NCBI RefSeq assembly: GCF_001435585.1
Contig: NZ_AZEC01000005.1
Coordinates: 1-64,000, forward strand
Direction of reading: 5' to 3'
Length of the DNA: 64,000 nt
Source of the DNA: Schleiferilactobacillus perolens DSM 12744
Lineage (GTDB): Bacteria > Bacillota > Bacilli > Lactobacillales > Lactobacillaceae
Position numbers and translations under genes: made by a program. The notes under the pieces are model-generated. The model ran no database searches. It saw only the letters and a program-made list of their open reading frames with translations, and was not told the DNA's origin. Of this stretch, positions 57,937 to 64,000 are shown piece by piece. Position 1 is the first letter of the stretch. Each line of letters opens with the position of its first letter.

Positions 57937-58911
57937 ATGCGTCGATTCAAGCACCGTCGATGGTGGCTGTTACTGGCCGTGGTCGTCCTTGCTGGCGGCG
58001 CATTTTTTGCGTTCTGGCACAGCGCAGAAACTCGTTTTTGGCCCACTTGGCTGGGTGATGAGCGGCCAGAAGCAGTGATCAATGATGTCCGGCAGCACGC
58101 CGTCATGACAGCTACGAATCGGCACGCTTGGGTAGCCAAATATGGCACACCACAAAAAGTCGCCGCGCGAATTCACAATCTAACAGATTTGCGTGCTGCT
58201 GTGGCGGAGGCCAATCCGCACTCGTCGGTATATTTGCCGGGGGAAGCAAGAGATATCACTCGGCCTACCGTCGTGACGGAACAGGGATACGAGTGGATTG
58301 ACTTACCATCGTTTTGGCCAAACTCCTTCAAGGAACCATCCGTTATTGTATATATCAACACGGTCAATCGGGCAGTGCAAAAAGCCCAAGGCGGCATTAT
58401 CATTGACCTGCGCAACAACTATGGCGGGTCTCCCCAGGTTATGATTATGGCAGTTGCGGCGCTGGTGCCCCAAGGAGACATATTTTCATTAGTGCCAAAG
58501 AATGGCCCAGCTCAGCCCTGGACCCTGCAAAATCAAGGGATTGTGGCCAATGGATCAGGCGGCGATCAGTTAACCCTGGATAAGCCGTTTCCGAAACGTA
58601 CCGGTTTGAAAGTCGCCGTACTCGTCAGTAAGCGCACGGCCAGTGCCGCAGAGTTCACCGCACTGGCATTACGGAACAATCCAAAGGTGAAAATTTTTGG
58701 CACCCCGACTGGCGGCTTTCTTTCTGGCAATGTGGGTCAATCATATTCGTATCTGGGCCATACACTAATAGTCAGCATGACGACATCGTGGGCCAAGGAT
58801 AATGCGGTAAAAGTGTACCACGAGGATCCGATTTACCCAGATAAAATTCTTCCCGCTAATGATCAACAAGCATTGAGCAAGGCAGTCTTTGATTGGTTAA
58901 ACGCAAAATAA
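57937..58911 (+). CDS. Membrane-anchored S41-family (C-terminal processing) peptidase
   Basis: Protein of 324 residues. A basic start and one helix (about 9-26) export it. The S41 core is at about 140-300: strand G-G-I-I-I-D-L-R-N-N-Y-G-G-S, and nucleophile region VSKRTASAAEFTALALR; the general-base lysine is not confirmed. There is no PDZ domain. It follows the kinase gene, overlapping region with AAGGGGGAG before the ATG, so the two-component system and this protease form one operon and may act together at the envelope. Confidence 0.8.
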   Translation: MRRFKHRRWWLLLAVVVLAGGAFFAFWHSAETRFWPTWLGDERPEAVINDVRQHAVMTATNRHAWVAKYGTPQKVAARIHNLTDLRAAVAEANPHSSVYLPGEARDITRPTVVTEQGYEWIDLPSFWPNSFKEPSVIVYINTVNRAVQKAQGGIIIDLRNNYGGSPQVMIMAVAALVPQGDIFSLVPKNGPAQPWTLQNQGIVANGSGGDQLTLDKPFPKRTGLKVAVLVSKRTASAAEFTALALRNNPKVKIFGTPTGGFLSGNVGQSYSYLGHTLIVSMTTSWAKDNAVKVYHEDPIYPDKILPANDQQALSKAVFDWLNAK

Positions 58912-58956
58912 AAATAGGACCCTTCAGCTTTTTTCACTGGAAGGTCCTATTTTTTC
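58911..58956. terminator. Bidirectional terminator, S41 peptidase / yidC
   Basis: AAAATAGGACC / GGTCCTATTTT stem extended by TTC/GAA pairs, with A and T runs, between convergent genes. Confidence 0.88.
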
Positions 58957-58959
58957 TTA

Positions 58960-59925
58960 TTAGTCGCGGGGACGTTGTTGTTTGCCCGCATTACGTTCGC
59001 GGTTCTTTTCGTGGATTTCCTGTACCTTGGGATCGTTGGCCGCTGCTTCCGCAGTCATGTTGCCAAACATATCCTCTGTCACCACCTGTTGAATTGGGTG
59101 TTCCTTCAATTCCCGAGCTGCGCGCTTACGCATCCGCGGCTGCAGAATCCAAGTCGTGATGGCTTGCTGAAAGGCAAACAGCAAGTTACCCACTAACCAG
59201 TAAAGGCCCAGACCGGCTGGTAAGAACAATGTGAAGAATAATGTCATCAATGGACTCATCAGCATGGTGGTGGCCATTGTCTTCTTTTGTGCGGCAGGCA
59301 CGCCGATGGTCATCATCCAGCCCTGAAGCAAACTAATGAGGGTGGCGACAATGGCGATGACGTAATTCCGCTGGCCCAAATTGATGCCAAAGAAAGTGGC
59401 GTTGAAAATTTGCGGGGCGAACTGGATTGCCTGATACAGGGCCGTCATAATCGGCAACTGAATCAGCAACGGTAAACAGCCGATCCCCCCGAGCATGGAC
59501 ACATTATTCTGCTGGAACAGTTCCATTTGCTTGGCAGACAGTTGCTGCTTTTGCTCCATGGTCAGATTTTGCTTGTTCAGCTTTTGGATGATCTGAATTT
59601 GCGGCTGAATGGCGGCCATCTTTTCCTGTTGGTAGGCCGCATTACTTTGTTGCCGCAACATAAGTGGCATTAACAATAGACGAATAACCAAGGTCAAACT
59701 GACAATGCCCCAACCAAACCCATTGGGACCACCGATTAGGTCTGCACACCAATACATAAAACGCTGTAAAGGCACGGCTAAATACTTATATGTCCAACCC
59801 CAAGGGCCGCTAGTGGGGGCTTTGTAGTTTTGAATTCCCTGCGGTGCACAACCACTGAGGACGATGACCAGAATCACCAGACTGCTCAGAATTAATGCAT
59901 ACCGAATGTATTTCTTCTTCAACAC
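58960..59925 (-). CDS. yidC: Membrane protein insertase YidC (lipoprotein form)
   Basis: Oxa1/YidC insertase of 321 residues. Signal peptide with lipobox L-S-G-C (lipidated Cys26), five later hydrophobic segments, positively charged groove Arg in TLVIRLLLMPLML, coiled cytosolic loop (about 95-130) and basic tail (RMRKRAARELKEH). The tail ends K-N-R-E-R-N-A-G-K-Q-Q-R, suited to ribosome contact. GTG start. It lies apart from rpmH/rnpA, as for the second YidC of lactobacilli, and is next to acyP, a conserved pairing. Confidence 0.94.
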   Translation of the reverse strand: MLKKKYIRYALILSSLVILVIVLSGCAPQGIQNYKAPTSGPWGWTYKYLAVPLQRFMYWCADLIGGPNGFGWGIVSLTLVIRLLLMPLMLRQQSNAAYQQEKMAAIQPQIQIIQKLNKQNLTMEQKQQLSAKQMELFQQNNVSMLGGIGCLPLLIQLPIMTALYQAIQFAPQIFNATFFGINLGQRNYVIAIVATLISLLQGWMMTIGVPAAQKKTMATTMLMSPLMTLFFTLFLPAGLGLYWLVGNLLFAFQQAITTWILQPRMRKRAARELKEHPIQQVVTEDMFGNMTAEAAANDPKVQEIHEKNRERNAGKQQRPRD

Positions 59926-60023
59926 AATTTACCTTCCGTTCTTCGAAAATCTCAATAACACCCATCTTACGGTAAACGACAGGGTTTGACAATCAGCCCG
60001 AAGAACGAATTATTAACTAAAAA

Positions 60024-60299
60024 TCAAGCCGTGACACGAAAGCCCTTGTAATTTGGCAGGGGGGACAATTCCACCATATCGACATTTGTGACGTGACCAC
60101 TGGGTGTGGGTGACGCTTTCACTGCGCCAATAAACTTATCCAGCGGCTGCTCTTCACCTGCCGCTTCAATGTAGACAGAACCATCTGCTTTGTTTTCAAC
60201 GAAACCAGTAACTCCTAATTGGTCCGCCACCATTTTAGTTAACCAGCGGAAGCCGACGCCTTGAACGCGGCCATAGACATGTAAACTGACTGCACGCAT
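60024..60299 (-). CDS. acyP: Acylphosphatase
   Basis: Hydrolyses acyl phosphates. The 91-residue protein has the conserved G-R-V-Q-G-V-G-F-R (catalytic Arg18) and the second catalytic residue Asn36 in GFVENKADGSV. Located upstream of yidC on the same strand and divergent from the SpoU methylase, as in many Lactobacillales. Confidence 0.95.
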   Translation of the reverse strand: MRAVSLHVYGRVQGVGFRWLTKMVADQLGVTGFVENKADGSVYIEAAGEEQPLDKFIGAVKASPTPSGHVTNVDMVELSPLPNYKGFRVTA

Positions 60300-60447
60300 G
60301 AAAAACCCTCCAAACGAAAAATTGATCTAATCCCATTTTACTATGTTGCGCCGCGGTTGCATAATGGGATGAAAGACGTGTAGGATATTTCGTCCATTGC
60401 ATGCGGAAAAAGGATGCATAATAAAATGTTGAGTGAGAGCGAAGCCA

Positions 60448-60470
60448 GTGCCAATGCGTAGCTTTGGCAC
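60448..60470 (+). repeat. Family 1 palindromic element, copy e (ends only, 23 bp)
   Basis: GTGCCAATGCG joined directly to TAGCTTTGGCAC: the two termini of the element with the entire interior missing. Lies in the divergent acyP/methylase gap. Confidence 0.7.
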
Positions 60471-60518
60471 GGCCCCAGCACGTTAACTTTTGTTTGCAAT
60501 CCAGGAAAGAGGAACATT

Positions 60519-61274
60519 TTGGAATATATTGAATCGATTCGCAACGAGCAGATCAAGAATGCCGTGAAGCTGCAGACCAAGAAATACCAAATTAAAGAAA
60601 ATGCGTATTTTCTTGAAGGACCGCACCTGATCAATGAAGCAGTGGCCGCCGGGGTACCGCTGCAACAATTATTGATCACCGAAAATCATGAAGATGATCA
60701 TGTGGTCAAACAATATTACGACAACAGCTGGGTGATTGCCGACAATGTGGCTAAACACTTGGCCGCTACCGAGACTAACCAGGGCATGTTTGCCATTGCG
60801 CCGATTCCGACCATGACTTTGCCGGAACAAATCAGCGGCGGCTGGTTATTGTTGGATGCTGTGCAAGATCCCGGCAATGTGGGCACCATGATCCGGACAG
60901 CTGATGCGGCCGGTTATGCGGGCGTGATTATAGGCACGGGGACTGCCTGGCCCTTTAATCCGAAAGTCGTCCGCGCTATGCAGGGCAGTCAGTTCCATTT
61001 GCGGCTAGTTCAGATGCCGCTGGCAGATGCCATTGCCCAATTCCAGGCTGCTCAAGCACCAGTGTATGGCACCTTGGTCAATCAAGACGCTGTGGATTAT
61101 CGTACGGTCAAACCGACTGGCACCTTTGGATTGGTGATTGGTAACGAAGGCAACGGGATGAACCCCGAGTTAGCTAAAGAGACAACAGCGAATTTGGTGA
61201 TTCCTTTGCCTGGCAAGGCGGAATCATTGAACGCAGCCATCGCTGCCGGCGTGCTAATGTTTCAAATGGTGTAA
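60519..61274 (+). CDS. SpoU/TrmH-family RNA 2'-O-methyltransferase
   Basis: Knotted (SPOUT) methyltransferase of 251 residues: an N-terminal RNA-binding domain (1-95) and a catalytic domain with motif 1 LDAVQDPGNVGTMIRTADA, motif 2 VIGNEGNGM and motif 3 I-P-L-P-G-K-A-E-S-L-N-A. Likely targets a ribose in 23S rRNA or tRNA; the exact site is unknown. The TTG start at 60519 follows AGGAAAGAGG. Confidence 0.92.
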   Translation: MEYIESIRNEQIKNAVKLQTKKYQIKENAYFLEGPHLINEAVAAGVPLQQLLITENHEDDHVVKQYYDNSWVIADNVAKHLAATETNQGMFAIAPIPTMTLPEQISGGWLLLDAVQDPGNVGTMIRTADAAGYAGVIIGTGTAWPFNPKVVRAMQGSQFHLRLVQMPLADAIAQFQAAQAPVYGTLVNQDAVDYRTVKPTGTFGLVIGNEGNGMNPELAKETTANLVIPLPGKAESLNAAIAAGVLMFQMV

Positions 61275-61403
61275 GGAAATCTTAAGACCGGTACCGGTAA
61301 CGATTACATTTGTGTGGCAAAGTAGCTTTTTTTGGTCAGCTTCGTGTATAATGGAGTTTGAATTAAAATTGAAGTGTCTGATGTTCAATAAGGAGTGACA
61401 TAT

Positions 61404-61904
61404 TTGGCGAAACTGCCTTGGCAAGAGAACGAGGAGTACCGCAGTTATGTGGATGACCTCCTGGCCACCCCAGAAGTGCAAAAATTGGCACAATATACGC
61501 AGCACCATTACACAAATCGACTGCAGCATTCGATCACCGTTTCGTATGATAGCTTTTTAGTCGGCAAGAAACTTCATTTGAACTGCCGTGCGTTGGCGCG
61601 AGCGGGTTTGTTACACGACATGTTTTACTATGATTGGCGCAATACCAAGTTTGATTTGGGAACACATGCCTATATCCATCCCCGAATCGCTGTGCATAAC
61701 GCAGAAAAGATCACCGCATTGTCAGACATGGAGCGCGATATTATTCTGAAGCACATGTTTGGCGCGACCTTAGCCGTACCGCGGTATAAGGAGAGCTGGG
61801 TGGTTTCTTTGGTGGATGATTACGCCGCCATGCAGGAAGTTGGCAAACCCACGGCCAAGCGTCAATGGCACGAGCTGAAGCGCAAGCTCGTTTCCACATT
61901 TTAA
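61404..61904 (+). CDS. HD-domain phosphohydrolase
   Basis: HD protein of 166 residues: H-x-x-x-V-S-Y (HSITVSYDSF), the H-D pair in GLLHDMFYYD and a later H-x-R / D-D-Y-A. Members are cytosolic phosphohydrolases of unknown substrate. Start taken as TTG at 61404, 8 bases after AGGAG; the GTG at 61395 overlaps that site. The gene between the SpoU methylase and pheST is conserved in lactobacilli. Confidence 0.85.
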   Translation: MAKLPWQENEEYRSYVDDLLATPEVQKLAQYTQHHYTNRLQHSITVSYDSFLVGKKLHLNCRALARAGLLHDMFYYDWRNTKFDLGTHAYIHPRIAVHNAEKITALSDMERDIILKHMFGATLAVPRYKESWVVSLVDDYAAMQEVGKPTAKRQWHELKRKLVSTF

Positions 61905-61916
61905 CCTGAATAATCC

Positions 61917-61956
61917 ACACATCGGCAGCATTCCTTGCAACCGGTGTGTTTTTTTT
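61917..61956 (+). terminator. Terminator after the HD gene, overlapping the next promoter
   Basis: ACACATCGG / CCGGTGTGT stem with a T8 tail. The tail is also the spacer of the HxlR promoter. Confidence 0.8.
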
Positions 61957-61977
61957 ATATACTTACCTTATGTAAGT
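61935..61977. promoter_or_regulatory. HxlR gene promoter with palindromic operator
   Basis: TTGCAA (61935-61940), 17-bp spacer, TATACT (61958-61963). The palindrome ACTTAC-CTTAT-GTAAGT at 61961-61977 overlaps the -10, a typical autorepression layout for HxlR/YodB-type regulators. Confidence 0.65.
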
Positions 61978-61995
61978 GAACGGGGTGACAGTAAA

Positions 61996-62358
61996 ATGGA
62001 TAAAATCACAACAGTTGCCGCGAAGCCCTATACAGAAGAAGGGCTTTGTCCTCGATTTGCTAAGATTTTTAGCATACTAGGTAAGAAATGGAACGGACTC
62101 ATTATTGAAGCTCTACTGAAGAATGGGACTCAGCGGTTCAAGGAATTAGCTGCTATGGTGCCTGCATGTTCCGATCGGGTATTGGTGGAACGGTTGCGGG
62201 AATTAGAGTCAGAAAACTTTGTGGAACGGGTGACCCATGATGACTCAGCGTTGATCGAATATCGATTAACCGCTCGGGGGGCGTCTTTACAGCCTGTCAT
62301 GACCGACATCCACCATTGGGCTGATGAATGGATCACGCCTGAAGAATGCAACGAATAG
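61996..62358 (+). CDS. HxlR-family transcriptional regulator
   Basis: Winged-helix regulator of 120 residues with the family signature C-P-x-x-x-x-x-x-x-L-G-x-K-W (LCPRFAKIFSILGKKW, Cys18) and R-F-K-E-L-x-x-x-V/SDRVLVERLRELE. The N-terminal cysteine is the position that YodB/HypR-type members use to sense quinones or disulfide stress, with a second cysteine near residue 59. No target gene adjoins it, so it may act elsewhere as well as on its own promoter palindrome. Confidence 0.85.
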   Translation: MDKITTVAAKPYTEEGLCPRFAKIFSILGKKWNGLIIEALLKNGTQRFKELAAMVPACSDRVLVERLRELESENFVERVTHDDSALIEYRLTARGASLQPVMTDIHHWADEWITPEECNE

Positions 62359-62378
62359 GTTTGTTTCTGGATAACGAC

Positions 62379-62407
62379 TTGCTTTTTCAGTAAGTCGTTA
62401 TTATGAT
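62379..62407 (+). promoter_or_regulatory. pheST promoter inside an inverted repeat
   Basis: TTGCTT, 17-bp spacer, TATGAT. The -35 sits in ATAACGACTT-N11-AAGTCGTTAT (62371-62401), which may also terminate or regulate. Confidence 0.55.
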
Positions 62408-62409
62408 GG

Positions 62410-62645
62410 AAGCATAATCTAACGACATTGATGAAGAATAGTCACCGGGCATCGACAGAGAGATTTCTGCAATGGTGTGAGGAAATCAACCGCTCGGCCA
62501 ATTCACTTCGGAGTCGGCATCGTGAAACGACAGTAACGATGTCCGGTCACAGACCGTTATCTGGATTAAGTGTTATTTGTCGACAGATAAATAAAATTAG
62601 GGTGGTACCGCGGATCTCGTCCCTTTGGGGGATGGGATTTTTTTT
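62410..62645 (+). promoter_or_regulatory. T-box riboswitch upstream of pheST
   Basis: The invariant T-box motif AGGGTGGTACCGCGG lies at 62599-62613, followed by the terminator stem ATCTCGTCCC / GGGATGGGAT (62614-62623 with 62629-62638) and T8. The likely specifier is the Phe codon TTC at 62507-62509, followed by a purine as expected. Uncharged tRNA-Phe should favour antitermination and pheST expression. Confidence 0.93.
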
Positions 62646-62708
62646 GTCCCATAGAGTAATTTCCCCTTTTTACAGCTTGAATAGAATGTTAAATCCTGAT
62701 GAATTATA

Positions 62709-62778
62709 GTGCCAATGCGAAGCAATCGGAGGGGCACGGCAGGTCAGGCATACTTTTTATCCAATCCTGTTTTGGCAC
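62709..62778 (+). repeat. Family 1 palindromic element, copy f (degenerate)
   Basis: Left end GTGCCAATGCGAAGCA followed by ATCGGAGG, and a right end reduced to TTTGGCAC. The interior shows only a short CAGG/CCTG pairing. It separates the T-box terminator from pheS. Confidence 0.65.
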
Positions 62779-62815
62779 GAAGCATGGTAGCACCCAATCA
62801 AAGCGAGGTAGACAC

Positions 62816-63862
62816 ATGGCTTTACAAGATGAGTTAACCAAGATTAAGAACGATGCATTGACCCAGATCAGCGCTGCAGCAAATTTGGATGCATTAAACC
62901 AGATTCGAGTTCAAACGCTGGGGAAGAAGGGCGCTTTAACAGGTGTCTTACGGGGTATGAAGGATTTAACACCAGAGCAGCGGCCCGTCGTTGGCAGTTT
63001 TGCAAATACGGTCCGGGACGCATTAACAGCGGCCATTGATCAGCGCCATACGGAACTAGCAGCCGATGCGTTGCAGGCCCGATTGGCTAAGGAAACATTG
63101 GATGTGACGCTCCCTGGTCGACCAGTCCACGAAGGTACCATGCATGTGTTGGACCAGGTCATGGAAGACGTTGAACAGCTGTTCATGGGGATGGGTTACC
63201 AAGTGGTGGATGGTCCGGAAGTAGAAACGGATCATTATAATTTCGAAATGCTTAACGTACCCAAGAATCACCCGGCTCGGGATATGCAAGATACGTTTTA
63301 CATCACGCCAGAGGTGCTGATGCGTTCGCAAACGAGTCCTGTGCAGGCGCGAACATTGGAGAAGCATGATTTTTCTAAAGGTCCGCTGAAAATGATCTCT
63401 CCTGGACGGGTTTATCGTCGGGATACCGATGATGCGACCCACTCCCATCAATTCCACCAAATTGAGGGTCTGGTGATTGATAAACACATCACCATGGCAG
63501 ATCTGAAGGGGACTTTGGAGGTGCTGGCGAAACACGTCTTTGGCGCTAACCACAAGATTCGGTTACGACCCAGCTACTTTCCATTCACGGAACCTTCTGT
63601 AGAAATTGACGTGTCTTGGGGCAGTAAGGCCGGTAGTGATGACGTGACCAGCAAGGACAATGGCTGGGTGGAAGTGCTGGGTGCCGGCATGGTGCACCCC
63701 AACGTCTTGAAGAGCGCTGGGGTGGATGCCGATGTCTATGGTGGTTTTGCTTTCGGATTAGGCCCTGACCGCTTTGCCATGTTGAAATACGGCATTGAGG
63801 ACATCCGTAATTTCTATCTGAATGACCAACGATTCTTGACGCAATTCAAACAGGAGGGCTAA
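62816..63862 (+). CDS. pheS: Phenylalanine-tRNA ligase alpha subunit
   Basis: Catalytic subunit of 348 residues of the (alpha-beta)2 synthetase. N-terminal coiled coil (1-85) for tRNA contact, class II motif 2 (PGRVYRRDTDDATHSHQFHQIEGLV read in parts) and motif 3 GFAFGLGPDRFAMLKYGI. The ATG at 62816 follows GCGAGGTAG; the open frame continues further upstream into the repeat, without family similarity. Controlled by the T-box and followed 4 bp later by pheT. Confidence 0.97.
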   Translation: MALQDELTKIKNDALTQISAAANLDALNQIRVQTLGKKGALTGVLRGMKDLTPEQRPVVGSFANTVRDALTAAIDQRHTELAADALQARLAKETLDVTLPGRPVHEGTMHVLDQVMEDVEQLFMGMGYQVVDGPEVETDHYNFEMLNVPKNHPARDMQDTFYITPEVLMRSQTSPVQARTLEKHDFSKGPLKMISPGRVYRRDTDDATHSHQFHQIEGLVIDKHITMADLKGTLEVLAKHVFGANHKIRLRPSYFPFTEPSVEIDVSWGSKAGSDDVTSKDNGWVEVLGAGMVHPNVLKSAGVDADVYGGFAFGLGPDRFAMLKYGIEDIRNFYLNDQRFLTQFKQEG

Positions 63863-63866
63863 AGAC

Positions 63867-64000
63867 GTGTTAGTTTCTTACAAATGGTTGAACGAGTACT
63901 TACCAGTAACAGAAGATCCGATAAAATTGGCGGATCAAATTTCCCGGACTGGGATTGAGACGGAAGAGGTTTTTTTGCGGGAGCAAGGGATGAAGAAGGT
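63867..64000 (+). CDS. pheT: Phenylalanine-tRNA ligase beta subunit (partial)
   Basis: Only the first 44 codons are in the window (start MLVSYKWLNEYLP), running off the right edge. The GTG at 63867 has CAGGAGGG upstream, inside the end of pheS. The N-terminus W-L-N-E-Y-L matches PheT. Confidence 0.93.
   Translation, partial: MLVSYKWLNEYLPVTEDPIKLADQISRTGIETEEVFLREQGMKK

Overview
This window looks like a chromosomal segment of a low-GC Gram-positive lactic acid bacterium, most likely a Lactobacillaceae member with a base composition near 50 percent GC. The grounds are the gene orders pepQ/ccpA divergent, ABC-F/rex/groESL, mutSL-ruvAB-queA-tgt-yajC-adhE, the yqeG-yqeH-yhbY-nadD-yqeK-rsfS-yqeM-tmcAL operon, yidC/acyP/trmH and a T-box-led pheST, together with frequent GTG/TTG starts, strong AGGAGG sites and lactobacillar peptidases (PepQ, PepV). 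I see no rRNA, tRNA, CRISPR array, prophage or transposase; nearly everything is core genome. The genus is an inference.

Layout. 0-9.4 kb: a secreted SH3b protein, yslB divergent from murI-rdgB-metallophosphoesterase-cbpB-Nudix, a DUF368 lipid-carrier transporter, an MscS channel, YtxG/YtxH-like envelope proteins and pepQ. 9.5-18.4 kb: ccpA with cre-like sites, a GntR-agaS-nagA amino-sugar operon with a clear promoter and operator, a long class A PBP and pepV. 18.4-24.1 kb: a SmtB-like ArsR repressor co-transcribed with a secreted glycerophosphodiesterase, three small genes and an ABC-F ATPase. 24.3-42.8 kb: rex, CIRCE-controlled groESL, mutSL, ruvAB, queA, tgt, yajC, a Rex-site-controlled adhE and yhaM. 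43-47.6 kb: guaC and a metal/redox operon (P1B ATPase, CopZ-like chaperone, Dps-like protein, FNR-like regulator). 47.7-53.9 kb: the yqeG-to-yceD ribosome-assembly and NAD operon. 54-64 kb: gnd, an ArlRS-like two-component system with an S41 protease, yidC, acyP, a SpoU methylase, an HD protein, an HxlR regulator and pheST (pheT runs off the end).

The regulation reads as a coherent fermentative lifestyle: CcpA (carbon), Rex (NADH, acting on adhE), HrcA/CIRCE (heat), an FNR-like protein (redox/metal) and an amino-acid-sensing T-box all have visible sites.

The most unusual content lies between genes. A family of palindromic intergenic elements (six copies, with ends GTGCCAATGCGGAGCA and TTGCGCAGCTTTGGCAC) shows block-wise compensatory changes in its stems, and two copies sit in the loops of intrinsic terminators. 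A second family (two copies, about 120 bp, opposite orientations) keeps its outer arms and core but has an exchanged, still self-complementary middle stem. A second notable signal is a duplicated 5-4-5 palindrome (TTGAC-N4-GTCAA) in the metal operon, once at the operon promoter and once inside the ATPase 3' end, each at the same distance from a -10-like hexamer.
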